A stretch of DNA of 64,000 nt from Devosia sp. (GCA_016713105.1 JADJPS010000006.1:169532-233531), one strand, 5' to 3'. Shown: positions 27,376 through 38,228, numbered from the stretch's first letter. Numbers and translations are program-made. The notes: a model not told the origin generated them from the sequence alone.

Positions 27376-28644
27376 GTGACTGCTGTTTCTGACGCAAAGC
27401 TCGCGGCTTTGACGATTGTTCCGCCTGCGCGGGCGCTGGTGGGGCGGGTGACGCCGCCGGGGTCGAAGTCGATCACCAACCGGGCCCTGCTCCTGGCCGC
27501 GCTGGCCAAGGGGACGAGCCGGTTGACCGGGGCGCTGAAGAGCAAGGACACGGCGCTGATGGCGAAGGCGCTGGGCCAGATGGGGGTCAGCGTCGAAGAG
27601 CCGGATGCGACGAGCTTCGTGGTGACGAGCGACGGCACGCTCAAGGCGCCGGCCGAGCCGCTGCTGCTGGGCAATGCCGGGACGGCGACGCGGTTCCTGA
27701 CCGCGGCCGTGGCGCTGGTCGATGGCCGCGTCGTGGTGGACGGCGAGGAGGCGATGCGCAAGCGGCCCATAGAGCCCCTGCTGACGGCATTGCGCTCGCT
27801 GGGGATCGATGCAACCTCCGAAACCGGCTGCCCGCCGGTGCTGATCAACGGCACGGGCAGCTTCGGCAGGGGGCGGGTCGAGATCGATGGCGGGCTCTCC
27901 AGCCAGTATGTTTCGGCGCTGCTGATGGCGGCGCCGTTCGGGGACGGGCCGATCGAGGTGGCGCTGACGGGCAAGGACCTCGACGCGCGCGGCTACGTGA
28001 ACCTGACGCTGGCGGCGATGCGCACCTTCGGCGCCTCGGCCGAGCAGGTCGACGAGAGGACCTGGCGGGTAGAGCCGACGGGGTATCGGGCGACGGATTT
28101 CGGCATCGAACCGGATGCCTCGGCGGCGACCTATCTGTGGGCGGCCGAGGCGCTGACCGGCGGGCAGATCGACCTCGGCGTGCCGATGGCGGCGTTCACC
28201 CAGCCGGACGCCGAGGCGGCGCGGTTCATACAGATGTTCCCGCATTTGCCGGCGGTGATCGATGGCTCGCAGATGCAGGACGCGGTGCCGACGCTGGCGG
28301 TGCTTTCGGCGTTCAACGATACGCCGGTGCGGTTCGTCGGCATCGCCAACCTCAGGGTCAAGGAATGCGACCGGATCGCGGCGCTATCGACCGAGCTGAA
28401 CCGCATCCGGCCGGGGCTGGCGCACGAGGAGGGGGACGACCTGGTGGTCTCCGGCGATCCCGGCCTTGCCGGGCAGGTGCTACCGGCGCGGATCGAGACC
28501 TACGAGGATCATCGCATCGCCATGAGCTTCGCGCTCGCCGGGTTGAAGATCGGCGGCATCACCATTCTCGACCCCGGCTGCGTCGGCAAGACCTATCCGG
28601 GGTATTGGGACGCGCTGAAGGGGCTCGGGGTGGAGTTGCGGTAG
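27376..28644 (+). CDS. aroA: 3-phosphoshikimate 1-carboxyvinyltransferase (EPSP synthase)
   Basis: Sixth step of the shikimate pathway: transfers enolpyruvate from PEP to shikimate-3-phosphate. 422 residues. Motifs: PGSKSITNRALLLAALAKG near the start, LGNAGTATRFL in the PEP site, RVKECDRI, and EDHRIAMSFALAGL near the end. Start is GTG with GGAG nine bases upstream. The N-terminus MTAVSDAKLAALTIVPP is short and no fusion partner is seen. Monocistronic as far as visible; a weak GGGGCG/CGCCCC hairpin follows the stop. Confidence 0.95.
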   Translation: MTAVSDAKLAALTIVPPARALVGRVTPPGSKSITNRALLLAALAKGTSRLTGALKSKDTALMAKALGQMGVSVEEPDATSFVVTSDGTLKAPAEPLLLGNAGTATRFLTAAVALVDGRVVVDGEEAMRKRPIEPLLTALRSLGIDATSETGCPPVLINGTGSFGRGRVEIDGGLSSQYVSALLMAAPFGDGPIEVALTGKDLDARGYVNLTLAAMRTFGASAEQVDERTWRVEPTGYRATDFGIEPDASAATYLWAAEALTGGQIDLGVPMAAFTQPDAEAARFIQMFPHLPAVIDGSQMQDAVPTLAVLSAFNDTPVRFVGIANLRVKECDRIAALSTELNRIRPGLAHEEGDDLVVSGDPGLAGQVLPARIETYEDHRIAMSFALAGLKIGGITILDPGCVGKTYPGYWDALKGLGVELR

Positions 28645-28696
28645 GGGGCGCCGACTGCTCGCAACAGCGCATCGCCCCCTCCGATTTCCGGCTCGC

Positions 28697-29419
28697 CTAC
28701 TGGAACCTGACGTTCAGGCCGGCCCTGACGACGTGGGCCGACGAGACGAAGTCGAAATCGTACTCGTCCCCGAAGCCGCCTTCCTCGACCACCGGTTTGG
28801 TCGGCAGACCGAGATAGAGATAGTCGAGCTTGATCGACATGCTGTCGGTGAGCGCGTACTCGACGCCCGCACCGGCAGTCAGCCCGTATTCGATGCTGTC
28901 CACTGCAACGTCGTACTCGGGCGAGACGGGGGTCAGCCAGCCGTAGAAGTACTGCGTGTTCACAACCGCGAGACCCGCAGTGACGTATCCCAGCGCCCGG
29001 TCGATGGCGATGCCGCCGCGCGCGCGAACCGTGCCGAACCAGTCCCAGCTGGCGTTGTTCTCGATTGCCCCGGCAACCAGCGATCGGTTGGCGGCGAGCG
29101 AGGACCATTGCAGGTCGGCCTCCACGCCGAACACCGCTGCGCCCGACTGCACGTTGAAGCCGACGGTGCCGCCGAGCAGGTAGCCCTCGGCGCTCTGCGA
29201 GAAGTCGCCACCGACGCCGCCCATGATGAAGGCCTGGTAGTCGGTGGTTGTCGCCGACAGGATGCCGCCGCCGGCCGTCGCGCCGACGTAGAAGCCCGAC
29301 CAGTCGAGGGCCGGTGCATCGATCAGGCCGTGGAGATCGGAAGCGGTGGCCGGTACGGCGGCGCAAGTCAGTGTCAGCGCGGCCAGCAGTACCCGCGCCC
29401 GGCCCGTGAGCAGAGTCAT
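28697..29419 (-). CDS. Outer-membrane beta-barrel protein (Omp25/RopB-like)
   Basis: 240 residues with an N-terminal signal peptide (cleavage likely after AVPATAS). The mature part starts LDWSGFYVGATAGGG, the standard opening of rhizobial small eight-stranded porin-like proteins, and contains alternating aromatic strands ending HVVRAGLNVRFQ. It would sit in the outer membrane as a structural or surface protein. The final residue is Gln after the Phe rather than the usual terminal aromatic. The upstream spacer has a TAACCT-CA-AGGTTA palindrome at 29463-29476. Confidence 0.85.
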   Translation of the reverse strand: MTLLTGRARVLLAALTLTCAAVPATASDLHGLIDAPALDWSGFYVGATAGGGILSATTTDYQAFIMGGVGGDFSQSAEGYLLGGTVGFNVQSGAAVFGVEADLQWSSLAANRSLVAGAIENNASWDWFGTVRARGGIAIDRALGYVTAGLAVVNTQYFYGWLTPVSPEYDVAVDSIEYGLTAGAGVEYALTDSMSIKLDYLYLGLPTKPVVEEGGFGDEYDFDFVSSAHVVRAGLNVRFQ

Positions 29420-29566
29420 GATAGTAACCTCGAAGTATCGATTCCTGGGGGCACGCCCCGAATAACCTCAAGGTTAAGGCACGGTTACTTGCGCGACCAG
29501 ATGCCAGGGCCAGAACGGTCCCCGATATCTGCTCCGGATTGGATCAATCGGAAAACGTTGCGGCCA

Positions 29567-30919
29567 TCAGGGGGTAGCCGAGCCGGGCGCCGGTCCGTTG
29601 CCGTTGCCGTTCTCGTCGTGGGGCGGGGTCACCTGCTGGCCGGGCTGGGCGGTCTCGTGGATGTGGGGCTTCCTGGCGACCGAGGGACGGTGCATCAGAT
29701 CGAAGCGGCGCGCGGTGTAGATGAACAGGGCGGCGGCCACGACGACGAGGATGCCCGCGCCGAGGAAGGGGGCTCCGGGGAAGTAGTCCACGTGGTCGTG
29801 CTCGGCCCGGGTGAAGTAGCTGAACAGTTGCGTCGCCAGCAGTGGCCCCAGGATCGCCGCCAAGGAGTTCGTGGCGTTGATCGCGCCCTGCAGTTCCCCT
29901 TGTGCGTCATCCGGGACCTGGCGCGACATCAGCGAGTTGATGGCCGGCCCCGCCAGTCCGGCGAGCGAACCGAAGACGAGAAAGCCATAGAGGGGCAGCT
30001 CGGAGTGGATGAAGGCGGTCCCCGTGAAGGCGATGGCCGCGGCCAGCATGCCGAGCAGTACCGTGGCCCATTCGCCGACCCGCTTGGTCACCGGGCCGAT
30101 CAGCAGGGCCTGGCTCATGGCGAAGCCGACACCGAAGGCGCCGAGCGCGATGCCGATCTTGGAGGACGAGAAATCCAGCACCTCGATGGTGAAGAAGTTC
30201 CACACGGACGGGAACGACTGGCTCGCCAGGACGAAGAGGCCGAGCGCCGCGAGCAGCCACAGCACCACCGGATTGCGGCTGAGGCTCCACAGCACCCCGA
30301 ACGGGTTGGCGCGGCGGATGTTGAACGGCCGGCGCTTGTCCAGCGCCAGGCTTTCGGGCAGGACGAAGAAGCCGAACATCAGGTTGGCCCCGGCCAGCGC
30401 GGCCGCTGCATAGAAGGGCCAGCGCGGTCCGATCTCGCCGAGTAGGCCCCCGACCACCGGTCCGATGATGAAGCCCAGCCCGATCGCCGCCCCGATCAGG
30501 CCGAAGCGGTGGGCGCGCTTCTCGCGCGGCGTGATGTCGGCGATGTATGCGGTCGCCGTCGCCACCGAGGCGCCCGAGATACCCGCGATAGTGTGGCCGA
30601 TGAACAGCAGCACGATCGAGTTTGCCAGGCCCATGATCGTGTAGTCGATGGTGAGACCTGCCAGCGCGATGAGAATGATCGGACGGCGCCCGAAGCGATC
30701 GGAGAGATTGCCGAGCGCCGGGCCGAACAGGAACTGCATGAGCGAGTAGGCGAAGACGAGGTAGCCACCGATGACCGCCGCCTGGGCCACGCTGCCCCCC
30801 GTCATCTGCCCGATCAGTTCTGGCAGGACCGGCAGGATGATCCCGTAGCCGAGCATGTCGAGCAGGATCGTGACCAGCACGCAGACGAGCGTCAGGGTGG
30901 ATTGCGGCGAGACGGGCAT
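29567..30919 (-). CDS. MFS transporter, TetA/TCR-like
   Basis: 450 residues, 12 membrane helices, proton-driven exporter of the major facilitator superfamily. Motif A is GNLSDRFGRRPII between helices 2 and 3, and helix 5 has the exporter motif GLGFIIGPVVGGLLGE (motif C). The N-terminus LLDMLGYGIILPVLPEL is like TetA(A/B) relatives. The tail after helix 12 is long and hydrophilic (His/Asn/Gly-rich). True drug resistance cannot be read from sequence. Monocistronic, same strand as the monooxygenase upstream with a 75-base gap. Confidence 0.88.
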   Translation of the reverse strand: MPVSPQSTLTLVCVLVTILLDMLGYGIILPVLPELIGQMTGGSVAQAAVIGGYLVFAYSLMQFLFGPALGNLSDRFGRRPIILIALAGLTIDYTIMGLANSIVLLFIGHTIAGISGASVATATAYIADITPREKRAHRFGLIGAAIGLGFIIGPVVGGLLGEIGPRWPFYAAAALAGANLMFGFFVLPESLALDKRRPFNIRRANPFGVLWSLSRNPVVLWLLAALGLFVLASQSFPSVWNFFTIEVLDFSSSKIGIALGAFGVGFAMSQALLIGPVTKRVGEWATVLLGMLAAAIAFTGTAFIHSELPLYGFLVFGSLAGLAGPAINSLMSRQVPDDAQGELQGAINATNSLAAILGPLLATQLFSYFTRAEHDHVDYFPGAPFLGAGILVVVAAALFIYTARRFDLMHRPSVARKPHIHETAQPGQQVTPPHDENGNGNGPAPGSATP

Positions 30920-30994
30920 TGGCGGCGCCTGGTCCTTCTAGGGTGGCGTGAATTGACACATCGGCCCGGCACAAGGCAAGCGCGCAGGCTCACT

Positions 30995-32236
30995 TCACCC
31001 TGCGGCGCGGCGTCTGCGCTCCGGTGCGGCGGGCACGCCATCCGGGTCAGGCGAGGGGTCGTAGCCATAGAGCCAGGCGAGGCGTTCGAGGTGTCCGCGC
31101 GGCCCCTGCGACTTGACCACGAGGTCGCGGGCGAGGCTGAACGGCCATTCGAGATGAAAGGCGAAGCCGTTCGACTTCGATAGCTCCTGCACGCGACCGA
31201 CGCGGGGCTGACGGATCGACTGGTAGCGCCTCAGGGCCGACTCGGCATCGGCCTCCGTCATGAGCAGCGGCGCCAGCACGGCGGCGTCCTCGATGGCCAT
31301 CACCGCTCCCTGCGCCTGGAACGGGAACATCGCGTGGGCGGCATCGCCGACCAGTCCTATCCCGCCCTCCGACCAGGTCGGCGTGTTGACGGTGGACAGC
31401 GGCCAATAGGCCCATTCGTCGCCGGCTGCCTGCCGGACCCGGTCGAGCAGGACGTTGCCGAAGACCTGGCGCGGCAGCCGGGGCGCCTTCGGCGGGGCGT
31501 CGCCAAAGGCGTCCTGTTCGCGCGCCTTCATGAACAGCACCAGGTTCGTCTGCTGCCGATAGGGCAGCGGATAGCTCACCGCGTGCAGTCCCGGCCCCCA
31601 GAGCAGGCTGGTCCGGCGGGGATTGAGCAGGTCCGACAGCACCGACTGCCCCAGGGTGATGCGCCAGGCGACCATGCCGGTGTAGTCGGCCCTGGGCCCC
31701 ATCAGCACGTCGGTTCGGGTACGGGAATGGACCCCATCGGCCCCGATGAAGGCAAAGGCGCGGGCGGAGCGCGACTTGCCGTCTGCCTCATCGACCGTCA
31801 CCGAGACGCCGCGCGCGTGGCTCACCACGTCATAGGCGCGGACGCCGAACAGCATGTCGATATTGGCGAACCGCTTGCAGGCGCGATGCAGGGCCTCGGC
31901 CAGATCGGCGCGATGCATCACGGTGTAGGGCGCGCCGAACCGTTCGCGCATGATGGCGCCCAGTTCCAGCGTCACCAGCGGGCGTCTTGCCCCGTGCGGA
32001 TAGATGTCGATGCCGTCGGGCTCGAAGGCGGCGGCCGTCAGCGCCTTGTCGAGGCCGAGCCGGTTGAGAACGTGCCGGGCATTCGGGCTGATCTGCAGCC
32101 CGGCCCCGACTTCCTGCACCCGCGGATGCCGCTCGAGCACCACCACCGTGGCGCCGAACTTGGCCAGCGCCAGCGCCAGCGTCAGGCCGGCGATGCCGGC
32201 CCCCGCGATATAGATGGTGCGTCCGTTCCCGGACAT
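30995..32236 (-). CDS. FAD-dependent aromatic-type monooxygenase
   Basis: 413-residue class A flavoprotein monooxygenase, related to salicylate/3-hydroxybenzoate hydroxylases and UbiH. The dinucleotide-binding start is IYIAGAGIAGLTLALAL, the DG motif is AFIGADGVHSRTR, and the FAD ribityl motif is GIGLVGDAAHAMFPFQAQG. No membrane segments. The substrate is unknown; no ring-cleavage genes lie nearby, so a ubiquinone-like or detoxification role is as likely as catabolism. It follows the zinc-finger gene by 10 bases on the same strand. Confidence 0.88.
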   Translation of the reverse strand: MSGNGRTIYIAGAGIAGLTLALALAKFGATVVVLERHPRVQEVGAGLQISPNARHVLNRLGLDKALTAAAFEPDGIDIYPHGARRPLVTLELGAIMRERFGAPYTVMHRADLAEALHRACKRFANIDMLFGVRAYDVVSHARGVSVTVDEADGKSRSARAFAFIGADGVHSRTRTDVLMGPRADYTGMVAWRITLGQSVLSDLLNPRRTSLLWGPGLHAVSYPLPYRQQTNLVLFMKAREQDAFGDAPPKAPRLPRQVFGNVLLDRVRQAAGDEWAYWPLSTVNTPTWSEGGIGLVGDAAHAMFPFQAQGAVMAIEDAAVLAPLLMTEADAESALRRYQSIRQPRVGRVQELSKSNGFAFHLEWPFSLARDLVVKSQGPRGHLERLAWLYGYDPSPDPDGVPAAPERRRRAAG

Positions 32237-32246
32237 GGGCGAGATC

Positions 32247-32492
32247 TCAGGCGGCTTCGGACTGGAAGATCGCCGAAAGCGGTTCGGAGGTGCCGGGCGC
32301 GAGCTGCGGGTTGTAGACGTACAGCGTCGAGCAATAGGGGCAGACGACCTCGCTGTCCTTGCCCATGTCGATATAGATGTGCGGGTGGTCGAACGGGGGC
32401 AGGGCGCCTACGCACATGAATTCCTTCGATCCCACCTCGATCCGCGCCAGCCCCTCGGAATTGTGGAAGTGCGGAGTGCTCTCGTGCGCCAT
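32247..32492 (-). CDS. CHCC zinc-finger domain protein
   Basis: 81 residues related to the NDUFS6-type zinc-finger family (accessory subunit of respiratory complex I in mitochondria; common in alphaproteobacteria as free-standing small proteins). Key residues: Cys in EFMCVGALPPFDHPHIYID and the pair in VVCPYCSTLYVY, with the His between, making a C-H-C-C metal site. Start ATG 32492 chosen since upstream codons run into the repeat region. It heads a two-gene unit with the monooxygenase. Confidence 0.85.
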   Translation of the reverse strand: MAHESTPHFHNSEGLARIEVGSKEFMCVGALPPFDHPHIYIDMGKDSEVVCPYCSTLYVYNPQLAPGTSEPLSAIFQSEAA

Positions 32493-32573
32493 GGTTCGGA
32501 ATCCGGGTGTTGAAATTGGCGCGAACATAGTGGAGGGCGGGGGCGAAGGGAAGCGGCGGAGCGGGGGAGAAAT

Positions 32574-32710
32574 ACCCCTCATCCGCCCTTCGGGCACCTT
32601 CTCCCGCAAGGGGAGAAGGACGAGCGCCGAGAGTCCTCAGTCGGGACGCCTTCTCCCCTGCGGGAGAAGGTGGTTGCCCGGCGAAGGCCGGGGCCGAGAC
32701 GGATGAGGGG
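32574..32710. repeat. Long imperfect inverted repeat upstream of serS
   Basis: The outer arms CCCCTCATCCG and CGGATGAGGGG enclose inner palindromes built from CCTTCTCCCGCAAGGGGAGAAGG and CCTTCTCCCCTGCGGGAGAAGG (each split by a short loop). The 137-base unit is typical of the dispersed intergenic repeats of rhizobia. A fragment of the same unit (CACCTCACCCGCTGCGGGAG) occurs near 50447. It separates the zinc-finger gene from divergent serS, so serS must start from a promoter within or after it. Confidence 0.75.
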
Positions 32711-32785
32711 TCGGTTCGCCCTCGGGGCTTGAAACCCCGGCCTAATCCGGTAAAGCAGAGCCCTTCCCGGACAGACGGTTCCCCC

Positions 32786-34300
32786 ATGCTCGACATCAAC
32801 TGGATCAAAGCCAATCCCGACGCCTTCGATGCGATGCGGACGCATCGGAAGAACGTGCCGTTCAAGGCCTCCGACCTGATCGCCATGGACGAGTCCCGCC
32901 GTGCCGTCATCCTGTCGGTCGAGGACGCGCAGGCCAAGCGCAATGCGCTGAGTAAGCAGATCGGCCAGGCCAAGGCGCAGAAGGACGAGGCGAAGGCTGC
33001 CGAGCTGATGGCCGAGGTGGCGCACCTCAAGGACGTGGTGCAATCCGGCGAGGCCGCCCGCAAGGAGGCCGAGGAGAGGCTCAGGCAGGCGCTGCTGGTT
33101 CTCCCCAACCTGCCGCTCGACGAGGTGCCGCGCGGTGCGGACGAGGCCGACAATCAGGAGTACTATGGCCCCAATGGTTCGCCGGCGACGGCTGCAGGGG
33201 CGCGTCCGAAAAAGCCCGTCTTCGCCTTCAAGCCGAAAGAGCATTTCGAGACCGGCGAGGCCATGGGCCAGATGGATTTCGAGGTCGCCGCGAAGATTTC
33301 CGGCAGCCGCTTCGTCGTGCTGAAGTCGCACCTCGCGCGGCTCGAGCGCGCCATCGGCCAGTTCATGCTCGACCTGCATGTGGACGAGCACGGCTACACC
33401 GAGGTGAACCCGCCGCTGCTGGTGAAGGATGACGCGCTGTACGGCACGAACCAGCTGCCGAAGTTCGAAGAAGACCTGTTTCGCACGGCTAGGACGCTCT
33501 CACCACTCGAGCAGAAATGGAAGAAGATCGAGGCGAGTTGGGGTGCAATTCGCGACGGTATTCTCAAGCATTCGGATAGTACGCTAGACGAAGCTGAAAT
33601 CGGTGCCACGGCCACGATTGCCGATCTGAAGCGACGTATCGAAGCAACGGATCTGTCGGTCGGCAGTCTGTCGGAAGTCGATGCGAGTGCATTTCTCTAC
33701 CTCATCCCCACCGCCGAAGTTCCCCTCACCAACCTCGTCCGCGAGTCCATCCTCGCCGAGGACGAACTGCCGCTTCGCTTCACTGCGCTGACCCCCTGCT
33801 TCCGGTCCGAAGCCGGCTCGGCGGGGCGGGATACGCGGGGCATGTTGCGCCAGCACCAGTTCAACAAGGTCGAGATGGTGTCGATCACCACGCCGGAGCG
33901 CTCCATCGAGGAGCACGAGAAGATGGTGGCGGATGCCGAGGATGTGCTGAAGCGGCTCGGCATCCACTATCGCGTCATGACGCTCTCCACCGGCGATATG
34001 GGGTTCGGGGCGCAGAAGACCTATGACATCGAGGCGTGGCTGCCCGGGCAGGATGCCTATCGCGAAATCTCTTCGGTGTCGGTCTGCGGCGATTTCCAGG
34101 CCCGCCGCATGGACGCGCGCTACCGCGACAATCAGGGCAAGGTCCGCCATGTCCATACGCTCAACGGCTCGGGTGTCGCCGTGGGCCGGGCGCTGATCGC
34201 GGTGATGGAGAACTACCAGCAGGAGGATGGCTCGGTGGCCATCCCCGAGGTGCTGCAGCCCTACATGAAGGGGCTGAAATCGATCGGCGGCAAATCGTGA
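32786..34300 (+). CDS. serS: Seryl-tRNA synthetase with an internal insertion
   Basis: Class II synthetase that charges tRNA-Ser and tRNA-Sec. 504 residues against the usual 425-430. The N-terminal coiled-coil arm (about 30-110), motif 2 (FRSEAGSAGRDTRG) and motif 3 (GVAVGRALIAVMENYQQ) are normal. The extra length is one block of about 69 residues, positions 235-303 (bases 33488-33694), between EEDLFRT and LIPTAEVPLTN. It is in frame, Lys/Glu/Ser-rich, predicted helical and of visibly lower G+C than its flanks. The start ATG 32786 fits the conserved LDINWIKANPDAF. The surE start overlaps the stop. Confidence 0.94.
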   Translation: MLDINWIKANPDAFDAMRTHRKNVPFKASDLIAMDESRRAVILSVEDAQAKRNALSKQIGQAKAQKDEAKAAELMAEVAHLKDVVQSGEAARKEAEERLRQALLVLPNLPLDEVPRGADEADNQEYYGPNGSPATAAGARPKKPVFAFKPKEHFETGEAMGQMDFEVAAKISGSRFVVLKSHLARLERAIGQFMLDLHVDEHGYTEVNPPLLVKDDALYGTNQLPKFEEDLFRTARTLSPLEQKWKKIEASWGAIRDGILKHSDSTLDEAEIGATATIADLKRRIEATDLSVGSLSEVDASAFLYLIPTAEVPLTNLVRESILAEDELPLRFTALTPCFRSEAGSAGRDTRGMLRQHQFNKVEMVSITTPERSIEEHEKMVADAEDVLKRLGIHYRVMTLSTGDMGFGAQKTYDIEAWLPGQDAYREISSVSVCGDFQARRMDARYRDNQGKVRHVHTLNGSGVAVGRALIAVMENYQQEDGSVAIPEVLQPYMKGLKSIGGKS

Positions 34301-35085
34301 GCCAGCGCCGGCCGGGCCTGCGCATCCTGATCACCAACGATGACGGCGTCGACGCGCCGGGCATCGCGGTGATGCGCGAGATCGCGGCGACGCTCTCGGA
34401 CGATGTCTGGGTGGTCGCCCCCGACGGCAACCAGTCGGGCGCCGCGCACCGCTTCACCTTCGGGCGCGAACTCGGGCTCGAACAGCGCGAGCCGCGCGTC
34501 TATGCCGTGGTCGGCGGCTCGCCCGCCGATTGCGTGGTCGCCGCGATGACCCATGTCTGCAAGGACTTCAAGCCGCAGCTGGTGCTCTCCGGCATCAACA
34601 ACGGCCAGAATCTCGGCGACATCCTCAACTGCTCGGGCACTGTGGCGGGCGCCCGCGAAGGGGCGCTGCACGGGGCCTTGGGCATCGGCATCAGCCAGGC
34701 GGTGAACTACGAAGTGGGCACCGAGATCGACTGGAGCAATTCCCGCCGCTTCGCCGCCGGGGTGGTCTCCGGCCTGCTCGACGAGGTGACCCGGCGCGAC
34801 GTGTATTTCAACGTCAATATCCCCTTCGGTCCCGCCGAGGACGTGACCGGCGTGCGCGTCGTCCCCGCGCAACGGTTTTCCCATTCCCCGATGGCCTACT
34901 ACCCCAGCGACAATGACGGGAAGTTCTTCATCGCCATCCCCCGGACGCCGACGCCGCTCGACCCGGCGCACGACTTCCACCTGCTGATGCACGCCGCCGC
35001 GATCACCGTGACGCCGCTGATGCTGCAGCAGACGGACTATGGCGTGGCCGAAGAGCTGGACGGCAGGCTCAGGCTGAGGGGGTGA
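34297..35085 (+). CDS. surE: 5'/3'-nucleotidase SurE
   Basis: SurE removes phosphate from nucleoside monophosphates and helps stationary-phase survival. 262 residues; the metal site starts ITNDDGVDAPGI, followed by APDGNQSGAAHRFTF, and LSGINNGQNLGDILNCSGTV with SGxxxGxN ligands. The start GTG overlaps the serS TGA (GTGA), so the two genes are coupled; the serS-surE order is common in alphaproteobacteria, where pcm and an nlpD-like gene often follow, but not here. Confidence 0.94.
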   Translation: MSQRRPGLRILITNDDGVDAPGIAVMREIAATLSDDVWVVAPDGNQSGAAHRFTFGRELGLEQREPRVYAVVGGSPADCVVAAMTHVCKDFKPQLVLSGINNGQNLGDILNCSGTVAGAREGALHGALGIGISQAVNYEVGTEIDWSNSRRFAAGVVSGLLDEVTRRDVYFNVNIPFGPAEDVTGVRVVPAQRFSHSPMAYYPSDNDGKFFIAIPRTPTPLDPAHDFHLLMHAAAITVTPLMLQQTDYGVAEELDGRLRLRG

Positions 35086-35143
35086 TCCGCGCTGATGGCG
35101 GGGATGTGCAGGACGGCCGGGCGCGGGCCGCGACCGGCACTGC

Positions 35144-36193
35144 TCAGGCGGCGACGATCTCGTCGTCCCGGAGGTCGCTTTCGCTGATGACCGTGTTGCG
35201 CCCGGCGTGCTTGGCGGCATAGAGGCCGCGGTCGGCGCGTTCGATCAGCGAGTTCGGGGTATCGTCGGGGCGCAACTGGGCGACGCCGAACGAAGCGGTG
35301 ACGCGACCGAGCTTCTCGTTGGTCGAGCGCTTCAGCAGTTCCTTGGCCTGGATGGCCTTGCGGACATTCTCGGCGACGATCACCGCGCCATCGATGTCGG
35401 TCTCCGGCAGGATGGCAGCGAACTCCTCGCCGCCGTAGCGCGCGGCGATGCCGCGGCCCTTGATGTTGGACTTCAGCGTCATCGCCACGAGACGCAGCAC
35501 CTGGTCGCCGGTCTGGTGCCCCCAGGTGTCGTTGAAGCGCTTGAAATGGTCGATGTCGAGCAGCACCAGGCAGAGCGGGCGGCCATGCTCGCTGGCAGCG
35601 ATGAAGGAGCGCAGCAGGCCGTCGTCGAAGGCCTTGCGATTGTAGACCTTGGTCAGCGGATCGAGCAGGGCCTCGCGGCGGACGTCCTCAAGATCGCGCT
35701 GCAATGCCGCGATATCGGAGCGCGAGGCCTCGAGGTTGCGCTCGAGCTCATGATTGGCGTCCTGCATCCGGCGCGTCTCGGCGAGCAGATTTGCCGCGAG
35801 CCGTGCGAGTTCTGGCGGGGGCAGGTCGGTATCGAGATCGCCGCCAGCGGTCTGCAGCGTCGCGGAATAGGCGTTCGCCGTGGTCATCGCCGAGTCGATG
35901 GCTTCGTGCATGGTCGAGATGCGATTGGACATGCGCTCGGAAACGCTCGAGATGCGCTCATTGGCATCCTGGGCCTTGAGGAACTCGTTGTAGATGCGCT
36001 CGGCCGTCTCGGCGTCCGGGGTGCTCTCGCGGAAGATGGCGTTGATGCGCGCGTTGAGCTCGGGGTTCACCCCCGTCGCATAGGTGTAGAGCAGTTCATA
36101 GAACTGGGGGTATGGAGGAATCTCCGCGCGCTTGAGCAGATCGATCGCCGAATTGGCATAGCCAAGGGCGCGCCTAAATTCTTGCTCTGACAC
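35144..36193 (-). CDS. GGDEF diguanylate cyclase
   Basis: 349-residue cytosolic protein likely making cyclic di-GMP. The C-terminal GGDEF domain (about 180-335) has DPLTKVYNRKAFDDGL, LLDIDHFKRFNDTWGH and the active site RYGGEEFAAILP (GGEEF, an active variant). The RxxD inhibitory I-site is not present five residues ahead. The N-terminal half is helical with a coiled coil (about 115-175) and the YPQFYELLYTYATG segment seen in rhizobial cyclases; no membrane helix. Monocistronic, convergent to surE. Confidence 0.9.
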   Translation of the reverse strand: MSEQEFRRALGYANSAIDLLKRAEIPPYPQFYELLYTYATGVNPELNARINAIFRESTPDAETAERIYNEFLKAQDANERISSVSERMSNRISTMHEAIDSAMTTANAYSATLQTAGGDLDTDLPPPELARLAANLLAETRRMQDANHELERNLEASRSDIAALQRDLEDVRREALLDPLTKVYNRKAFDDGLLRSFIAASEHGRPLCLVLLDIDHFKRFNDTWGHQTGDQVLRLVAMTLKSNIKGRGIAARYGGEEFAAILPETDIDGAVIVAENVRKAIQAKELLKRSTNEKLGRVTASFGVAQLRPDDTPNSLIERADRGLYAAKHAGRNTVISESDLRDDEIVAA

Positions 36194-36330
36194 AGATGCC
36201 CCGCAACCGACTGCTTCCCTAGTTCGCTATTGTCCACGTCATGCAGTTAATGGCGCGTAAAAGCCTGAACGGATCGGCATGCGTGGACAGGCATTCCCGA
36301 TCACATCTTCACCTGAATGCGACGCCACGA

Positions 36331-37749
<1,419 letters not shown>

Positions 37750-37889
37750 AAGTATTGGGGCAGGTCGACGAGCAGCTACTTGAGAAGGTGCGGGTCGACG
37801 CGAGGTCGCGCAGTAGCCGTAAACCTGGCTTCGACGCGCGCAAGTCCGTCCGGAGTCCGCACATCCGGGACCGCGCACGACGCGCCCGG

Positions 37890-37917
37890 AACATAGTGGA
37901 AACCCCTTGCGAGTCAA
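37890..37917 (-). promoter_or_regulatory. Putative sigma-70 promoter for the helicase gene
   Basis: On the minus strand TTGACT and TATGTT are separated by 16 bases, a good housekeeping promoter match. It would give a leader of roughly 130 bases before the helicase; long leaders are common in cold-induced helicase mRNAs. Confidence 0.45.
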
Positions 37918-37966
37918 CGGGATTCGCGGTGAAAGCCCTAACGGACACGGTGAACGACTGCCCGCA

Positions 37967-38221
37967 CTAGTGGAGTGCGGCGCCAAGCAGCCTCGGCGAG
38001 CGCGCCTTGTCTTGGCCGATTTCCAGCCAGCCGGCATAGTCGGCCTGCCGGCGGAACCGTGCGGTGTAGTCGTAGCCGCCCTGCGCCCGCTCCAATACGA
38101 TGGAGGGGCCACCTTCGCAGGGGCAGCTTTCCTCGGGGGGAAACTCGTGTCTGGGTCCCCGCGTTCGGGGTCGGTCGCCCTGGACGGTGCGGCCGCAACG
38201 CGGCGCGGCCATGCCAGGCAC
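37967..38221 (-). CDS. Small hypothetical ORF downstream of parE
   Basis: An 84-codon frame starting 7 bases after the parE stop on the same strand. The C-terminal part (LERAQGGYDYTARFRRQ, then ADYAGWLEIGQDKARS) looks protein-like, whereas the first third is repeat-like GC-rich sequence. I do not recognise it. It may be a short real gene in the parE transcript or chance. The rest of the 37.75-38.23 kb interval holds only the helicase promoter region. Confidence 0.35.
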   Translation of the reverse strand: MPGMAAPRCGRTVQGDRPRTRGPRHEFPPEESCPCEGGPSIVLERAQGGYDYTARFRRQADYAGWLEIGQDKARSPRLLGAALH

Positions 38222-38228
38222 GCGGACG

